Source of the DNA: a virus
Reading direction: 5' to 3' (one strand)
Length of the DNA stretch: 64,000 nucleotides
IMG/VR virus record: IMGVR_UViG_3300030110_004856
Span: 1-64,000 of that record
Shown: piece after piece, positions 25,818 to 34,153 of the stretch
How the letters are laid out: each line of letters begins with the position of its first letter
How positions within the stretch are numbered: the first letter of the stretch is position 1
The notes under the pieces: model-generated
Databases searched by the model: none
What the model was told of the DNA's origin: nothing
The model's input: the letters and a program-made list of their open reading frames with translations, nothing else
Program-made: the position numbers and the translations under genes

Positions 25818-26624
25818 TTAGCGAATAGGGGGAAGAACAGAAGCGCCAGGTTTAAACGCACCAGCACCAGCCTGAACAACTGGAGAAAGAGCACTCAAAG
25901 TGCCTGCATTAGGCACACTGGACGTGTAAGCAATCTGTGCAAGGCTTTGAGCGATAGCCGTGTTAGCTCTAATCGTTTCTTGCTCGATTGCTTTCCACGC
26001 ATTAATGCGAGAAATACTTTCTTGCCGTCTGCTGTTTTCCCTAGTTCTTTCTTCGATGCTTTCTAGCACCTGCTGATTGACTGCCAGCTTGGCGTCTCTT
26101 TGTCGTGCTGTAGCAGCGTCTAGGTACGCTGGGGAGTTAACAGTATCAAACTGGTCACGTCGATCTCTCGCCAGTCCAACAAGGGTCTCAAGATAACCAT
26201 CAAGGTTAGTAGGGTCACTTACTTGGCCACTCTGAAACGCAGTAGTTCCAGTGTTGGAGTTGGTGGTGTTTACGTTGGGGTTTGAAGGAGGGTCGTTTTG
26301 ACTTGAGTTGTCGCTTACAGGAGGAGTTGTGTCGCCACCACCGTCGTTATTTGAACCACCACCCAGTGCATTCATTGCTGCATAAGTTCCTCCTACACCA
26401 ACTCCCAACGGAAGAGCGGTTGTAGCAAGTCCCTTTAGTGCTTGAAGTGTTCTGTTTTGCGCAGGTTGAATTGTTCTAGTTGCTTGATCCAGCAACGCTC
26501 CCATAAGTTCATCAACCTTCTCTGGTCCTACGGCATTACGAAATCCTTTGGCAACTTGAGCAGCACCGTCAGGATTCTTAATTGCTGCCCTTGTTAAATC
26601 GCCAATTATTCTTCTGACAGTCAT
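25818..26624 (-). CDS. Putative virion protein with one hydrophobic segment, 268 aa
   Basis: Helical N-terminus, a Gly/Ala-rich hydrophobic stretch near residues 63-88 (LATTALPLGVGVGGTYAAM), then Asn/Thr/Asp-rich linker and helical C-terminus. Resembles the larger protein at 8247 in layout. ATG overlaps the neighbour's end at 26624. Probably an internal or ejection protein; not proven. Confidence 0.65.
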   Translation of the reverse strand: MTVRRIIGDLTRAAIKNPDGAAQVAKGFRNAVGPEKVDELMGALLDQATRTIQPAQNRTLQALKGLATTALPLGVGVGGTYAAMNALGGGSNNDGGGDTTPPVSDNSSQNDPPSNPNVNTTNSNTGTTAFQSGQVSDPTNLDGYLETLVGLARDRRDQFDTVNSPAYLDAATARQRDAKLAVNQQVLESIEERTRENSRRQESISRINAWKAIEQETIRANTAIAQSLAQIAYTSSVPNAGTLSALSPVVQAGAGAFKPGASVLPPIR

Positions 26625-27145
26625 TAGATTACTTGCCCCACAGCTGAATCTGCATTAACTCTAGCGTTACTGAGGATATCCCCAATAACTTGACCTAGAA
26701 GCTCATCACCAGACTTAACGACTGTGGCCGTACCTTGAGCAATAGCAGGGTTAGTAGCCTGCATAACGCCCAGTTCACCCAGAGCGATTTCGCCAGTACG
26801 AGTTTCTCTTAGTGCTTCTAGGTTTTTTTGAAATCGATTATCGATCAATTCGCGTGGATCAATTTCAGTACCACCCTCGCTGAGTCCTATTTTTTGCAGA
26901 ATTTTATTTAAAGCATTCGAAAGAAGTGCTTGTTGATAAATAGCTGCTTCCTGTGAAGGCGAAACAGTGTACTTACCAGCTGTAGTGTTCCCTGCTTGAA
27001 GTGCTTGATTAGGAGAAGCAACAGCAGATTGGACTCCGCCCAAAACGGGACCAAGCAATTTTTCCAGCAGAGCGAACGTCGCAGCTGTTTTAAAACCTGT
27101 ATTGATGGCACCACCGGCCATCGGTAGTAATCCAGGAGCAGCCAT
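26624..27145 (-). CDS. Putative virion protein, 173 aa
   Basis: Ala/Leu-rich N-terminus with a moderate hydrophobic segment (GFKTAATFALLEKLLGPVLGG) then helices with 'DPRELIDNRFQKNLEALRET'. Packed between two other small late genes with shared-base junctions at both ends. No family recognised. Confidence 0.65.
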   Translation of the reverse strand: MAAPGLLPMAGGAINTGFKTAATFALLEKLLGPVLGGVQSAVASPNQALQAGNTTAGKYTVSPSQEAAIYQQALLSNALNKILQKIGLSEGGTEIDPRELIDNRFQKNLEALRETRTGEIALGELGVMQATNPAIAQGTATVVKSGDELLGQVIGDILSNARVNADSAVGQVI

Positions 27146-27378
27146 TAGAAACCTCCAGGGTTGTCGTAGGTGGTGCCTTGGCGAGGCTTCTTCATGTATT
27201 TTAGACTATTCTCTTTGTCTTGAGTAGGAGGTGTCAAAGCCTCCTTTTGTTGTTTAGAAGGATGAGATCCGGTCTCTACAAAGTTAGACAACAGATAACG
27301 ACGAAGAAACTCACCCGGATTTACCTCAGGTGCCCCTCTTCTTACATCTCTCTCACGCAGTTGCTTAGCTCGATCCAT
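27145..27378 (-). CDS. Small basic protein, 77 aa
   Basis: Arg/Lys-rich, with 'FLRRYLLSNFVETGSHP' and a polar tail ending 'YDNPGGF'. Shares its last base with the start of the next gene, so it belongs to the same operon. No motif recognised. Confidence 0.6.
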   Translation of the reverse strand: MDRAKQLRERDVRRGAPEVNPGEFLRRYLLSNFVETGSHPSKQQKEALTPPTQDKENSLKYMKKPRQGTTYDNPGGF

Positions 27379-27379
27379 T

Positions 27380-27901
27380 TCAACTCAGTTGTTGGAATTG
27401 AACAGAAGGAGGAATCATGTTGCTGCCGGGGGCATTCAACATGGAGTAGTTGTCACCAAGGTTGGGATAATCACATTCAGCCGGTCTCTGTGAAGAGAGC
27501 TGATCCATGTGCTGATTCTGGTTTTGCTGGATGTAAGAAAGCAGATGCATAATTGCATCGACCGCCCCAGGTTGGTCTCCAACCATTTCCAAAAGTTGCA
27601 GAATTTCTGGGTCCAGCTCAGGGGTTGCGTCAGTACGCATCCGTGAAGCCAGATACTGGCGCTCCATCGGATGGTTGTTGTCGGGATACCCATTCAAAGA
27701 GTGGGTGGCACCAGTGTTTTGCATACCCTGGTTATCCATCCCTGGCGGAGGAGGAGTGCCACCACGGCCAAATTCCCGCAACACCATAGCGACCATGGGT
27801 GCAGCAGCCGCTCTTTCCGCATCGTTCTGGGGAATTGGTGCGCCTAAGGCACGTGCTGCTAGTTCGTATTCAGCAGGAGAAAACACCAGACCCCATTGCA
27901 A
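27380..27901 (-). CDS. Hypothetical late protein, 173 aa
   Basis: Begins with a helical, Ala/Glu-rich part followed by Asn/Gln/Pro-rich low-complexity sequence. It overlaps the HTH gene upstream by 32 bases in a different frame, so expression of the two is linked. No family recognised. Confidence 0.65.
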   Translation of the reverse strand: MQWGLVFSPAEYELAARALGAPIPQNDAERAAAAPMVAMVLREFGRGGTPPPPGMDNQGMQNTGATHSLNGYPDNNHPMERQYLASRMRTDATPELDPEILQLLEMVGDQPGAVDAIMHLLSYIQQNQNQHMDQLSSQRPAECDYPNLGDNYSMLNAPGSNMIPPSVQFQQLS

Positions 27902-28148
27902 CTTCTCCTTCCATCATACCTTTAATAAACAAAAGGTCGCCAGGTTGACATTCAAGATACAAACAGATCTTCTCTAGAACGTCAGGAGAAGGAATGTACT
28001 TTTCGTCAGTGTATATTTTGCGTGTGGTCGTCGGAGACAAGTCCGCCGCTTTACTCAACGCAAAAGATGAAAGCCCTTTACCCTCCAACAGACTCTTGAG
28101 GTTGTTGAACAGTCTGCCTTGGGTGGGGTAAGAAGAGTAGAAAGGCAT
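27870..28148 (-). CDS. Cro/CI-type (Xre) helix-turn-helix protein, 92 aa
   Basis: Residues 17-72 fit a compact HTH of the Xre/HTH_26 type: 'SFALSKAADLSPTTTRKIYT' then 'SPDVLEKICLYLECQPGDLL'. It presumably binds DNA as a regulator. It is encoded within the late region next to sugar-modification genes, not in the early region, which is unusual for a Cro-like protein. No cognate operator could be assigned. Confidence 0.75.
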   Translation of the reverse strand: MPFYSSYPTQGRLFNNLKSLLEGKGLSSFALSKAADLSPTTTRKIYTDEKYIPSPDVLEKICLYLECQPGDLLFIKGMMEGEVAMGSGVFSC

Positions 28149-28153
28149 TAACC

Positions 28154-28837
28154 TTAGTGCAAGAACTTGAAGCCTTCAGAGATATCCACTAGGCCGGTAC
28201 CAGTAAAGTGACCAAAACTAGTGAGATCAATTTTTGGGCTTTCGATACGACGCCAGTTGACGAGTTCACTGGTAAAGCGAATGTCATCAAGAAGCATGTA
28301 CCTAGTTTTGTTCTCCATACTAAGCGTGGAAAGCAAAGAGTAAAACTTTTCCTCAAATACTCCATCCTTACAAGCATCGACCATGATGAAGTCTGCTTGC
28401 TGTAGCAAAGCAGAGAACTTCTGGAAGTTGTCGGGATCCGTGAGATCAGCCAGATGCTGGGTTAAGCGACCGCCATTTTCTACGAAATCTCCTTCATTCA
28501 GAAATGTTGGTTCGAACTCGTGCCACGGCGTTAAATCAAAAGTATGGATTTTTGCCCTGGAAGCAAAGTCGTACATCACACGAGTACCTGTACCCATGTG
28601 CGTACCAATATCTACAATGCAGGTTGGACGAAGGGAAGTGAGAAGACCAGCCAACAGGCGGTAATGATCACCAGGGAAAGCGTTAGCAAAAGGATTATTA
28701 ATATGCGACAGATCCGTACCAGCAGCAATTGTCAGGGCTTGGCAGATCAAACCATAGTCGTCAAAAGTCTGAGCTGCAGGATCGTCATCAACGGAAAGCA
28801 GCTTGCTATTAACGACGTGTCGAACGGTGTATGACAT
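28154..28837 (-). CDS. Class I SAM-dependent methyltransferase (FkbM/MT24-like), 227 aa
   Basis: SAM-binding motif I is seen as 'CIVDIGTHMGTGTRV' near residue 73, followed by an acidic end of strand 2 ('IHTFDLTPW') and 'ADFIMVDACKDG'. The late part has 'YMLLDDIRF'. Small-molecule or sugar O-methylation is the usual role of such enzymes. The start shares a base with the GT2 gene stop (28837), so the two probably modify the same glycan. Confidence 0.75.
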   Translation of the reverse strand: MSYTVRHVVNSKLLSVDDDPAAQTFDDYGLICQALTIAAGTDLSHINNPFANAFPGDHYRLLAGLLTSLRPTCIVDIGTHMGTGTRVMYDFASRAKIHTFDLTPWHEFEPTFLNEGDFVENGGRLTQHLADLTDPDNFQKFSALLQQADFIMVDACKDGVFEEKFYSLLSTLSMENKTRYMLLDDIRFTSELVNWRRIESPKIDLTSFGHFTGTGLVDISEGFKFLH

Positions 28838-29607
28838 CAGAAACCCAGGTGCTTGCGACGGACGAACTCTAGGTCATAGGTGGTGAAATCAACTGGCATT
28901 TCAGGGATGTCAAAAGGAGTCTTGTACGTCTCTCCTTCTACGTGCCCTTGCCACGCCTCGTTCCACTTCATGTGTAGATACTTCTTATTCATCTCATGCG
29001 CCATGTGAATTGCATTGGCGATCTCAGGTTCCGAACGCCAAGTCTGACTGCCGTCGCTGTAATCGTTCTTTTTAGTACCGTGGTAGTAGCCCTTACTGAG
29101 TTGCATGACACGTTTCATGCCATCGTGAATGAACCTCATGCCATAGTCCATATCCTCGCAATAACCGGGATACAAGTTTTCATCAAACAGACCGTACTTT
29201 TCAACTACCCAATCCTTCAGAGCAAAAATATCCCAGCCTCCTCCAGAGCCGTGGACGATACCAACCATCTCGTTTTGAGCAGCGATATGCATTTCTTCCA
29301 GGAACCCTGGTTCAAACATCACATCATGGTTAGAGATAATCCAATAAGGCTCCTTCATGAAAGTCTTGATAATCAAGTTCCATGCACCTGAGCACCCAAC
29401 GTTGGCAGGTAGATGACACACATGTACCTTTTTAACAAAAGGATTGCTCATGTCATGTAGAGCATCTACCTCTTTAGTTATCTGTCCCCTACCGTTATTA
29501 TTAAATACTACAAAGTTATCTACAGGGAAATCGATTGACATGTACAACCGATGAAGCCAATACGGAGCATTGACAATCGCAGTCCCAAGGACCGGAATCG
29601 AATCCAT
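28837..29607 (-). CDS. Glycosyltransferase family 2-like protein, 256 aa
   Basis: GT-A type features: 'VFNNNGRGQI', 'NVGCSGAWNLIIK', 'WIISNHDVMFEPGFLEEM' (acidic metal loop replaced by NHDV), and 'YPGYCEDMDYGMRFIHDG' where GT2 enzymes carry the ED catalytic pair. Acts on an unknown acceptor. Coupled to the methyltransferase gene. Confidence 0.75.
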   Translation of the reverse strand: MDSIPVLGTAIVNAPYWLHRLYMSIDFPVDNFVVFNNNGRGQITKEVDALHDMSNPFVKKVHVCHLPANVGCSGAWNLIIKTFMKEPYWIISNHDVMFEPGFLEEMHIAAQNEMVGIVHGSGGGWDIFALKDWVVEKYGLFDENLYPGYCEDMDYGMRFIHDGMKRVMQLSKGYYHGTKKNDYSDGSQTWRSEPEIANAIHMAHEMNKKYLHMKWNEAWQGHVEGETYKTPFDIPEMPVDFTTYDLEFVRRKHLGF

Positions 29608-29631
29608 AAAAACTGAAGCAGTATCAGTATA

Positions 29632-30006
29632 TTACTGCTTAGTTTCGTAATTGAAACAACCTTCTGCGTCAGCGGACCCAGCTTCTGGGTAACCAAACCC
29701 ACAGCCTTTCACATCAAAATGATCGCACGAGTAGCAGATCACGTGTCTCGTTGATTCTTGGAGTTCACTAGGAGCTGAGGGAGAAATAAGGTTTCTCACG
29801 TCGCGCATAGTTCTACGAAGCTCCACTAACTCATCGTAGGAAGAGCCAGGTATTTCGTAGGTAGTTTCGCGATAATCGCAATGTTTGCAACGGTATCGCC
29901 GCCGTTTTCCTTCCACGGTGTCTCTTGATTCAATGGTCTTGAATCCAGATTCCCCGCATTTCGGACAGCAACGACTTCTAGTCGCAGGGAAGTTTGAGAT
30001 TGTCAT
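29632..30006 (-). CDS. NrdR-like zinc ribbon protein without ATP-cone, 124 aa
   Basis: 'CCPKCGESGFKTIESRDT' and 'RRRYRCKHCDYRETTYE' match the N-terminal zinc ribbon of NrdR, which binds DNA at ribonucleotide reductase promoters. The ATP-cone that follows in NrdR is missing. Instead a second Cys cluster ('CYSCDHFDVKGCGFGYP' ... 'CFNYE') ends the protein. It may be a phage regulator or only share the ribbon fold. Confidence 0.7.
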   Translation of the reverse strand: MTISNFPATRSRCCPKCGESGFKTIESRDTVEGKRRRYRCKHCDYRETTYEIPGSSYDELVELRRTMRDVRNLISPSAPSELQESTRHVICYSCDHFDVKGCGFGYPEAGSADAEGCFNYETKQ

Positions 30007-30050
30007 CAGTAGTTTTTTTATAGCTCCGCCACTGAGGGCGGAATCAAAGC

Positions 30051-30293
30051 TTACTTAAACGAGACTGCTAGTAATCGGGTTTGCCTTTTTCTGTCATCAT
30101 TCCAATGGCCGGAACAATCGTGACCACAAAAAGGTCCATTCATCTCTGGTTTACGACTTTTACGTCGGTTCCACTCCCTTAGCCTTGCTCCTTTAAGTTT
30201 GAACTCTTTTCCGCACTTCGGACAAACGAAGCTCTTAGGCAGAGCCTCTGCAAACACTGATGTTTTCAAGCTTTTCAAAAATCGAATGACCAC
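30051..30293 (-). CDS. Small zinc-finger protein, 80 aa
   Basis: Two CxxC-type pairs: 'CPKCGKEFKLKG' and 'CGHDCSGHW' separated by a basic helix (RLREWNRRKSRK). This resembles small treble-clef or HNH-like zinc proteins in phages, but no catalytic His-Asn is evident. Probably binds nucleic acid. Confidence 0.65.
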   Translation of the reverse strand: MVIRFLKSLKTSVFAEALPKSFVCPKCGKEFKLKGARLREWNRRKSRKPEMNGPFCGHDCSGHWNDDRKRQTRLLAVSFK

Positions 30294-30309
30294 CCTAACC
30301 CATGTAAGT

Positions 30310-30642
30310 TCACCGAGACCCTTTTAGTAATTGACTTTTAGCTTTTAAAAAGCAATACCGAGAATCAGTCTTTCCTTGCGACTGAAGCAGCTGAAAGTTG
30401 CACTCGTTTTTTAAATCACGTAATTTGTTGTTTCGCTCAGTGTTCTCACTAACCCAAAAGAACGCAGGAACCAATAAAGCAAGAAAAAACAATCCAACAA
30501 GGTTTCCAACGACCGCATTGAGGATTTCAGGGGAACGCCAGATACCAACTGAGTGAAAGATGTCTCTGGAGTCAAAACGAAAGCTATGTCCTCGACTAGA
30601 AACGACGGGAGGACGATATCCGCGTCTTTTTTGCTTGCTCAT
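30310..30642 (-). CDS. Single-pass membrane protein, 110 aa
   Basis: I use ATG at 30642 (MSKQKRRGYRPPVV). A basic N-terminus, one strongly hydrophobic segment ('VVGNLVGLFFLALLVPAFFWV', residues about 43-63) and a Cys-containing charged C-terminal domain suggest an N-in inner-membrane protein. Spanin or superinfection-exclusion roles are possible but unsupported. Confidence 0.6.
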   Translation of the reverse strand: MSKQKRRGYRPPVVSSRGHSFRFDSRDIFHSVGIWRSPEILNAVVGNLVGLFFLALLVPAFFWVSENTERNNKLRDLKNECNFQLLQSQGKTDSRYCFLKAKSQLLKGSR

Positions 30643-30736
30643 GGTGTTTTTGTTGTTATACAAAAAGCATACACCACTCAAAAGCTACTGGCAAGCCTTG
30701 TTATGAGTGCTAACATGCTGAAAATGCGGATTTTTA

Positions 30737-31459
30737 GTGACAAGCAAGTTCAAAGAGCTGATGGCACAGCTGAATGACGAAGAAGTGGCTGTCCCAGCCC
30801 CTACTGGGTCTCCTTTAACTAAGCAAGTGACTCTCAAAGACAAAAAGAAGCTTAGTGATCGCTATAACTTCAATCAAGGGTGGTATGACGCTCTGTTGAA
30901 CACAGATGCAGTACTAAATGAGGCTCCAGAGGGTGAAATCTTCCGTTTGGACCCAAAAGAGAAGCGTCAGATCGTCGAAATTGGCGTTTACGAAGGTGCA
31001 TCAACCTGTTTTTGGTCTGATTTCTACCTTGATCACCCAGAATCAAGGTTGATCTCCATTGATCCGTTCACTGGAAGCATCGAACACCACGAAAACCCTG
31101 AAAATTACCCTGAACTAGGCTGTATTGAGTACACAGCACGGGGAAATGTCGCCAAATCTGATAACGCTGCGAAAGTCGAAATCATCAAAGGCTTTTCCTG
31201 GTTCGTATTTCAGGAACTGGTACTCAGGAACGAAACGGACAGATGGATTGATGTCCTATACATCGATGGAGCACATGACTCTGCCTCTGTTTCGCGTGAT
31301 GTTGCTCTTTACTGTCCTATGGTTAAGCCTGGTGGCGTAGTGATCTTTGACGATTACGCACATCCAGATGTACAACGTGCTGTGGACATGACACTCAATG
31401 CATTTGCTACAGCTCAAAAAGCTATGTTTACCGGTTGGCAACTAGCAGTAAAGTTCTAG
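30737..31459 (+). CDS. Class I SAM methyltransferase (MT24-like), 240 aa
   Basis: Motif I 'QIVEIGVYEGASTCFW', acidic strand-2 end 'ISIDPF', and 'VLYIDGAHDSASVSRDV' plus 'MVKPGGVVIFDDY' are typical. GTG at 30737 or ATG at 30761 could be the start. It is a plus-strand island flanked by minus genes and followed by a terminator at 31596. The target is unknown; similar enzymes modify sugars or small metabolites. Confidence 0.8.
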   Translation: MTSKFKELMAQLNDEEVAVPAPTGSPLTKQVTLKDKKKLSDRYNFNQGWYDALLNTDAVLNEAPEGEIFRLDPKEKRQIVEIGVYEGASTCFWSDFYLDHPESRLISIDPFTGSIEHHENPENYPELGCIEYTARGNVAKSDNAAKVEIIKGFSWFVFQELVLRNETDRWIDVLYIDGAHDSASVSRDVALYCPMVKPGGVVIFDDYAHPDVQRAVDMTLNAFATAQKAMFTGWQLAVKF

Positions 31460-31461
31460 TC

Positions 31462-31554
31462 TCAAGTGTGATCATTTATGATCATCAGCCTCGGAACTCG
31501 CGCTCCCCACAGTTCTAACAGCTTGCGGTAGTCACGGGCGTCGTTTCCCTCAAT
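31462..31554 (-). CDS. Candidate 30-aa peptide with non-standard start
   Basis: On the minus strand a strong Shine-Dalgarno AAGGAGG (31563-31569) sits 8 bases before ATT at 31554, opening a 30-codon frame of protein-like composition (EGNDARDYRKLLELWG ... PRLMIINDHT). No ATG, GTG or TTG begins this frame between the upstream in-frame TAA and the peptide. ATT is a rare but real start codon (infC). It could also be the remnant C-terminus of a longer lost gene. Confidence 0.35.
   Translation of the reverse strand: MEGNDARDYRKLLELWGARVPRLMIINDHT
31469..31484. repeat. Palindrome TGATCAT-TT-ATGATCA, copy 1
   Basis: Perfect 7-bp inverted repeat with a 2-base spacer. The same palindrome with spacer TC is at 36070-36085. 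The left copy falls within the end of the candidate peptide. Operator-like; also two overlapping GATC sites. Confidence 0.6.
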
Positions 31555-31595
31555 GACCCCACCCTCCTTCCATTACTACGACGGTTTACGTCATG

Positions 31596-31623
31596 GCCTC
31601 GTTTTTTACCACGGGGCTTTTTT
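31596..31623 (+). terminator. Intrinsic terminator after the plus-strand methyltransferase
   Basis: GCCTCG (31596-31601) pairs with CGGGGC (31612-31617) with one T-G pair around a 10-base loop, followed by six T (31618-31623). It ends the plus-strand island that starts at 30737. Confidence 0.7.
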
Positions 31624-31909
31624 ATGCACACAAAAAACTTCTCTCAAACCTTCTGGTTCTTGACAATAACGTCGCGCTTTATAAACCATATACAAAGCTC
31701 TATGCACATTACGCATTCTCTAAGTTGTCCGGTCCCCACCTAAACCGCAGCCCTCAACTCACACAACGCATACAACACTTACACTACTTAGTGCACACAA
31801 CCCACATACATCATCCAATGACTCCTTGCGCATGCATCCACCAATACCAGACAGCACCAAAACCCACGGTGAAGTAAACCAAATCCATCAGATCACTATA
31901 TGCTCGGAA
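31624..31909. other. Non-coding, C/A-rich on the plus strand
   Basis: Almost 290 bases without a convincing gene. The plus strand is rich in C and A with many CAC/ACA runs; the open frame starting at 31593 codes for an unlikely His/Thr-rich product that begins inside the terminator. No tRNA fold or clear promoter seen. Confidence 0.5.
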
Positions 31910-32497
31910 TCAGACTCTCCTCAAAACAGGAGGCACCTGTCTCATCCCACCAGCTAGTACTGGTTGTGCCGAACCGGGAACTGGAACTGAGTACTCAAAG
32001 TAACTACCATCGGGCTGAGTTACAGGACCACCTGGGTTGCGTGGGTCTCTCAGAGTATCGGGACGATCGAACGGTCTTGTGTAGTCATCATAAAATTTAG
32101 GTGCATACTGATCTCCTCCATAACCACGCTGGTCATAAGGAGTCAGTCCTTCAATCTCGTTACCTTGGTATCTTCTCTCTTGCTTTCTGTAAGGCAAGTT
32201 GTTCAAAAACTCACCCAAGTTAAAAGCAATACCACCTTGTGGTGAAAGCATAAAGTCCTTCTTGCCGTCCTCAATAAAAGTAGGCCGACCGTCATCTCCA
32301 TAGATTCTTCTGAAATTAGGATCTTGCTCCTGTGGATACTGAATGTCACTTGGCTGGACTTCTATAGCTGGCTCCATTTCCTGAATGTACTGCTGCAAAA
32401 ACTCAAGAGCCTGGGCCTCCTCATCGATACCAGGAATGAACACACCACCCTCAACCATCGATGGAGAGAATCCCATAGGGGCCATACCGTAGCTCAT
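31910..32497 (-). CDS. Hypothetical Pro/Tyr-rich late protein, 195 aa
   Basis: Polar, Pro/Asp/Tyr/Arg-rich sequence with a short acidic helical part (EEAQALEFLQQYIQEMEPAI). Likely disordered in large part. First gene upstream of the non-coding block and last of the 31.9-35.0 kb minus-strand group. No family recognised. Confidence 0.65.
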   Translation of the reverse strand: MSYGMAPMGFSPSMVEGGVFIPGIDEEAQALEFLQQYIQEMEPAIEVQPSDIQYPQEQDPNFRRIYGDDGRPTFIEDGKKDFMLSPQGGIAFNLGEFLNNLPYRKQERRYQGNEIEGLTPYDQRGYGGDQYAPKFYDDYTRPFDRPDTLRDPRNPGGPVTQPDGSYFEYSVPVPGSAQPVLAGGMRQVPPVLRRV

Positions 32498-32521
32498 GTG
32501 ATTAACCCAGTGAGTTGATAC

Positions 32522-32773
32522 TTACAGTTTAGATTCGGGCTCTTTTAGACCCATAAGACTAAGCGTAGTTGCAATTGCCACGCCGAACAAAGTTTCTGCG
32601 CGACCTCCCAAATCTGGACAAATTTGCTGCACCGAGGAATTCTCAGAGTTGCCAATCTTTTCAGCACACTTATAAAAACTGAACCCGATTACCGCAAACT
32701 CAAAAACAAAAATTCCGACAAGAGTCCTCAATAAAAAGACATCTCGCCGGAATGGGGATCGCGGAGCAGTCAT
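32522..32773 (-). CDS. Two-segment small membrane protein, 83 aa
   Basis: Hydrophobic segments at about residues 16-36 ('LVGIFVFEFAVIGFSFY') and 61-76 ('LFGVAIATTLSLMGL') flank a loop with two cysteines. This is holin-sized and similar small proteins are frequent in marine phages. One of four membrane proteins in the window that could serve lysis. Confidence 0.65.
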   Translation of the reverse strand: MTAPRSPFRRDVFLLRTLVGIFVFEFAVIGFSFYKCAEKIGNSENSSVQQICPDLGGRAETLFGVAIATTLSLMGLKEPESKL

Positions 32774-32776
32774 GCT

Positions 32777-33052
32777 TTAGCGCATGCCAAACCTAGGATC
32801 GCCACCTGATTCGATCATCATGTTTTGGAATCCATCGTTTGGAGCAACCTTCATTGCACCACGGCCATACTGCTGTTCGTTACTACGAGGATCCGTGTAC
32901 AGTGCCATGCCAGGTCCACCCTGGTTCATGCGACCTTGGGCAGCACGTCCGATTTCGTTAAGACGGGCACCAGCCATACGCATGCCAGGCATTTGCTCTC
33001 CACCGCTGCCGGGAGCCAAACCCATGCCAGGACCGCCTTGGTAAACGCCCAT
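32777..33052 (-). CDS. Small Gly/Met/Arg-rich protein with RMAG motif, 91 aa
   Basis: Low-complexity sequence with 'EQMPGMRMAGARLNEIG'. The peptide at 61278 has 'EQMPGSGVRMAG' and the plus-strand ORF at 60459 has 'RIRMAGGVRL', so a small family may exist in this genome. Function unknown. Confidence 0.6.
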   Translation of the reverse strand: MGVYQGGPGMGLAPGSGGEQMPGMRMAGARLNEIGRAAQGRMNQGGPGMALYTDPRSNEQQYGRGAMKVAPNDGFQNMMIESGGDPRFGMR

Positions 33053-33092
33053 CGTATTTGCCTGTGAAAAACTGACTTAAATAAAGTCTAAC

Positions 33093-33872
33093 TCAAGAGT
33101 ACCCAAACAGAACGTTGTTTACGTCCTTGCCGAACTTAACTGCTTTTTCGGGATCTTGCTTCCTCAGCTGATCGTAGTAATCGTTTATCTCTTGCTTAGT
33201 GAAATCTTGGTAATTACTTGCACCATCACTCAGTAGCATCTTCTTAACTTCTTCCACAGCGCTTTCGTTAGCAGAACTCTCAGGAGCACTAGGTGGTTGT
33301 TGTGAAGGTTGAATACTTTCTTCCTCAGAGGTGAGTGGAGCAAACGGATCTGTGCGACCCATCTCAACTGTAGGTTCCTCTTTTGTAGAAGCAGGCACTA
33401 CAAACTCATTATCGTAGGGACCCACGCGCATCCTGCCGTCAGGGTCAAAGTTTGGATACGGATCTTTTTCACCACGCGCAATACGAATTTCACGCTCACT
33501 CATCGACATAGGAGTCAAAGCTCCTGTTTTTTCATCAAAAACTGTCCCAGCTTCAAAAGGATTGTTGACATCATGAGCGACTCCAGCAGCCACAACTGAA
33601 ACCGGACTCAACGGCAGCGTCAGTAAAATTTCAGCAGCAAGTAAATCCTTGTCAGGAATGTTTCTTCCAGTGGCTTCGTTTAGCGCATCAAGACCAAGTG
33701 CCGCAAGTATTCCACCACGCATGCCCGTGGGGTTGACTATACGCTTAGGATCCATGTAAATCCTACGTGGATCTAGAAAGCGAGGTACACGAACACTAGT
33801 ACCCGGAATAGTAGGTTTCCTTCCAGCTGAGTTCAGAAAAGACTTATTTCCAAGAATATCTAACAGATTCAT
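33093..33872 (-). CDS. Putative virion protein, 259 aa
   Basis: N-terminal basic part (residues 20-50) with 'RVPRFLDPRRIYMDPKRI', a moderately hydrophobic centre (LLAAEILLTLPLSPVSVVAAGV, about 75-96), then acidic Pro/Ser-rich linker and a helical C-terminus. Layout is like the internal proteins at 8247 and 25818. No family recognised. Confidence 0.65.
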   Translation of the reverse strand: MNLLDILGNKSFLNSAGRKPTIPGTSVRVPRFLDPRRIYMDPKRIVNPTGMRGGILAALGLDALNEATGRNIPDKDLLAAEILLTLPLSPVSVVAAGVAHDVNNPFEAGTVFDEKTGALTPMSMSEREIRIARGEKDPYPNFDPDGRMRVGPYDNEFVVPASTKEEPTVEMGRTDPFAPLTSEEESIQPSQQPPSAPESSANESAVEEVKKMLLSDGASNYQDFTKQEINDYYDQLRKQDPEKAVKFGKDVNNVLFGYS

Positions 33873-33928
33873 TGTGACCTCTTTATCCTTCTAGTTTACC
33901 GCCCGAACAGCATCTCGGTAACTTGCGC

Positions 33929-34135
33929 TTATTTGGTTGCGTCTTCGCCAAAGTGATACGAAATCTCCATAAGAGCTGCTCTAAACATATAACGCAAGCG
34001 TCTAATTCGAACCTGCTCCTCTACATCGTCCCTGGAGCCTGCCCAGTTGGTGCAATGGTACTCAATAGTCTTAGATAGCTGTCGAACATCGTCCACGGAG
34101 AGCGAAAAATCGACTGACGGGCTCTTTTCTTTCAT
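33929..34135 (-). CDS. Small helical protein, 68 aa
   Basis: Contains 'VDDVRQLSKTIEYHCTNW' and 'RIRRLRYMFRAALMEISYHFG', mostly helix-forming. Lies just after the M23-like gene in the same transcription direction. No motif recognised. Confidence 0.65.
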   Translation of the reverse strand: MKEKSPSVDFSLSVDDVRQLSKTIEYHCTNWAGSRDDVEEQVRIRRLRYMFRAALMEISYHFGEDATK

Positions 34136-34153
34136 AGTGAGGGTAAAAAAGTC

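Noticed and set aside
31469-31500. CTGATGA core of a hammerhead ribozyme on the minus strand
   Set aside because: The GAAA core segment and a suitable stem III are missing; the sequence is better explained by the palindrome and the peptide frame.
31593-31877. 94-codon plus-strand frame
   Set aside because: It begins inside the terminator hairpin and codes for a His/Thr/Pro/Leu-biased product of the C/A-rich DNA; no RBS.
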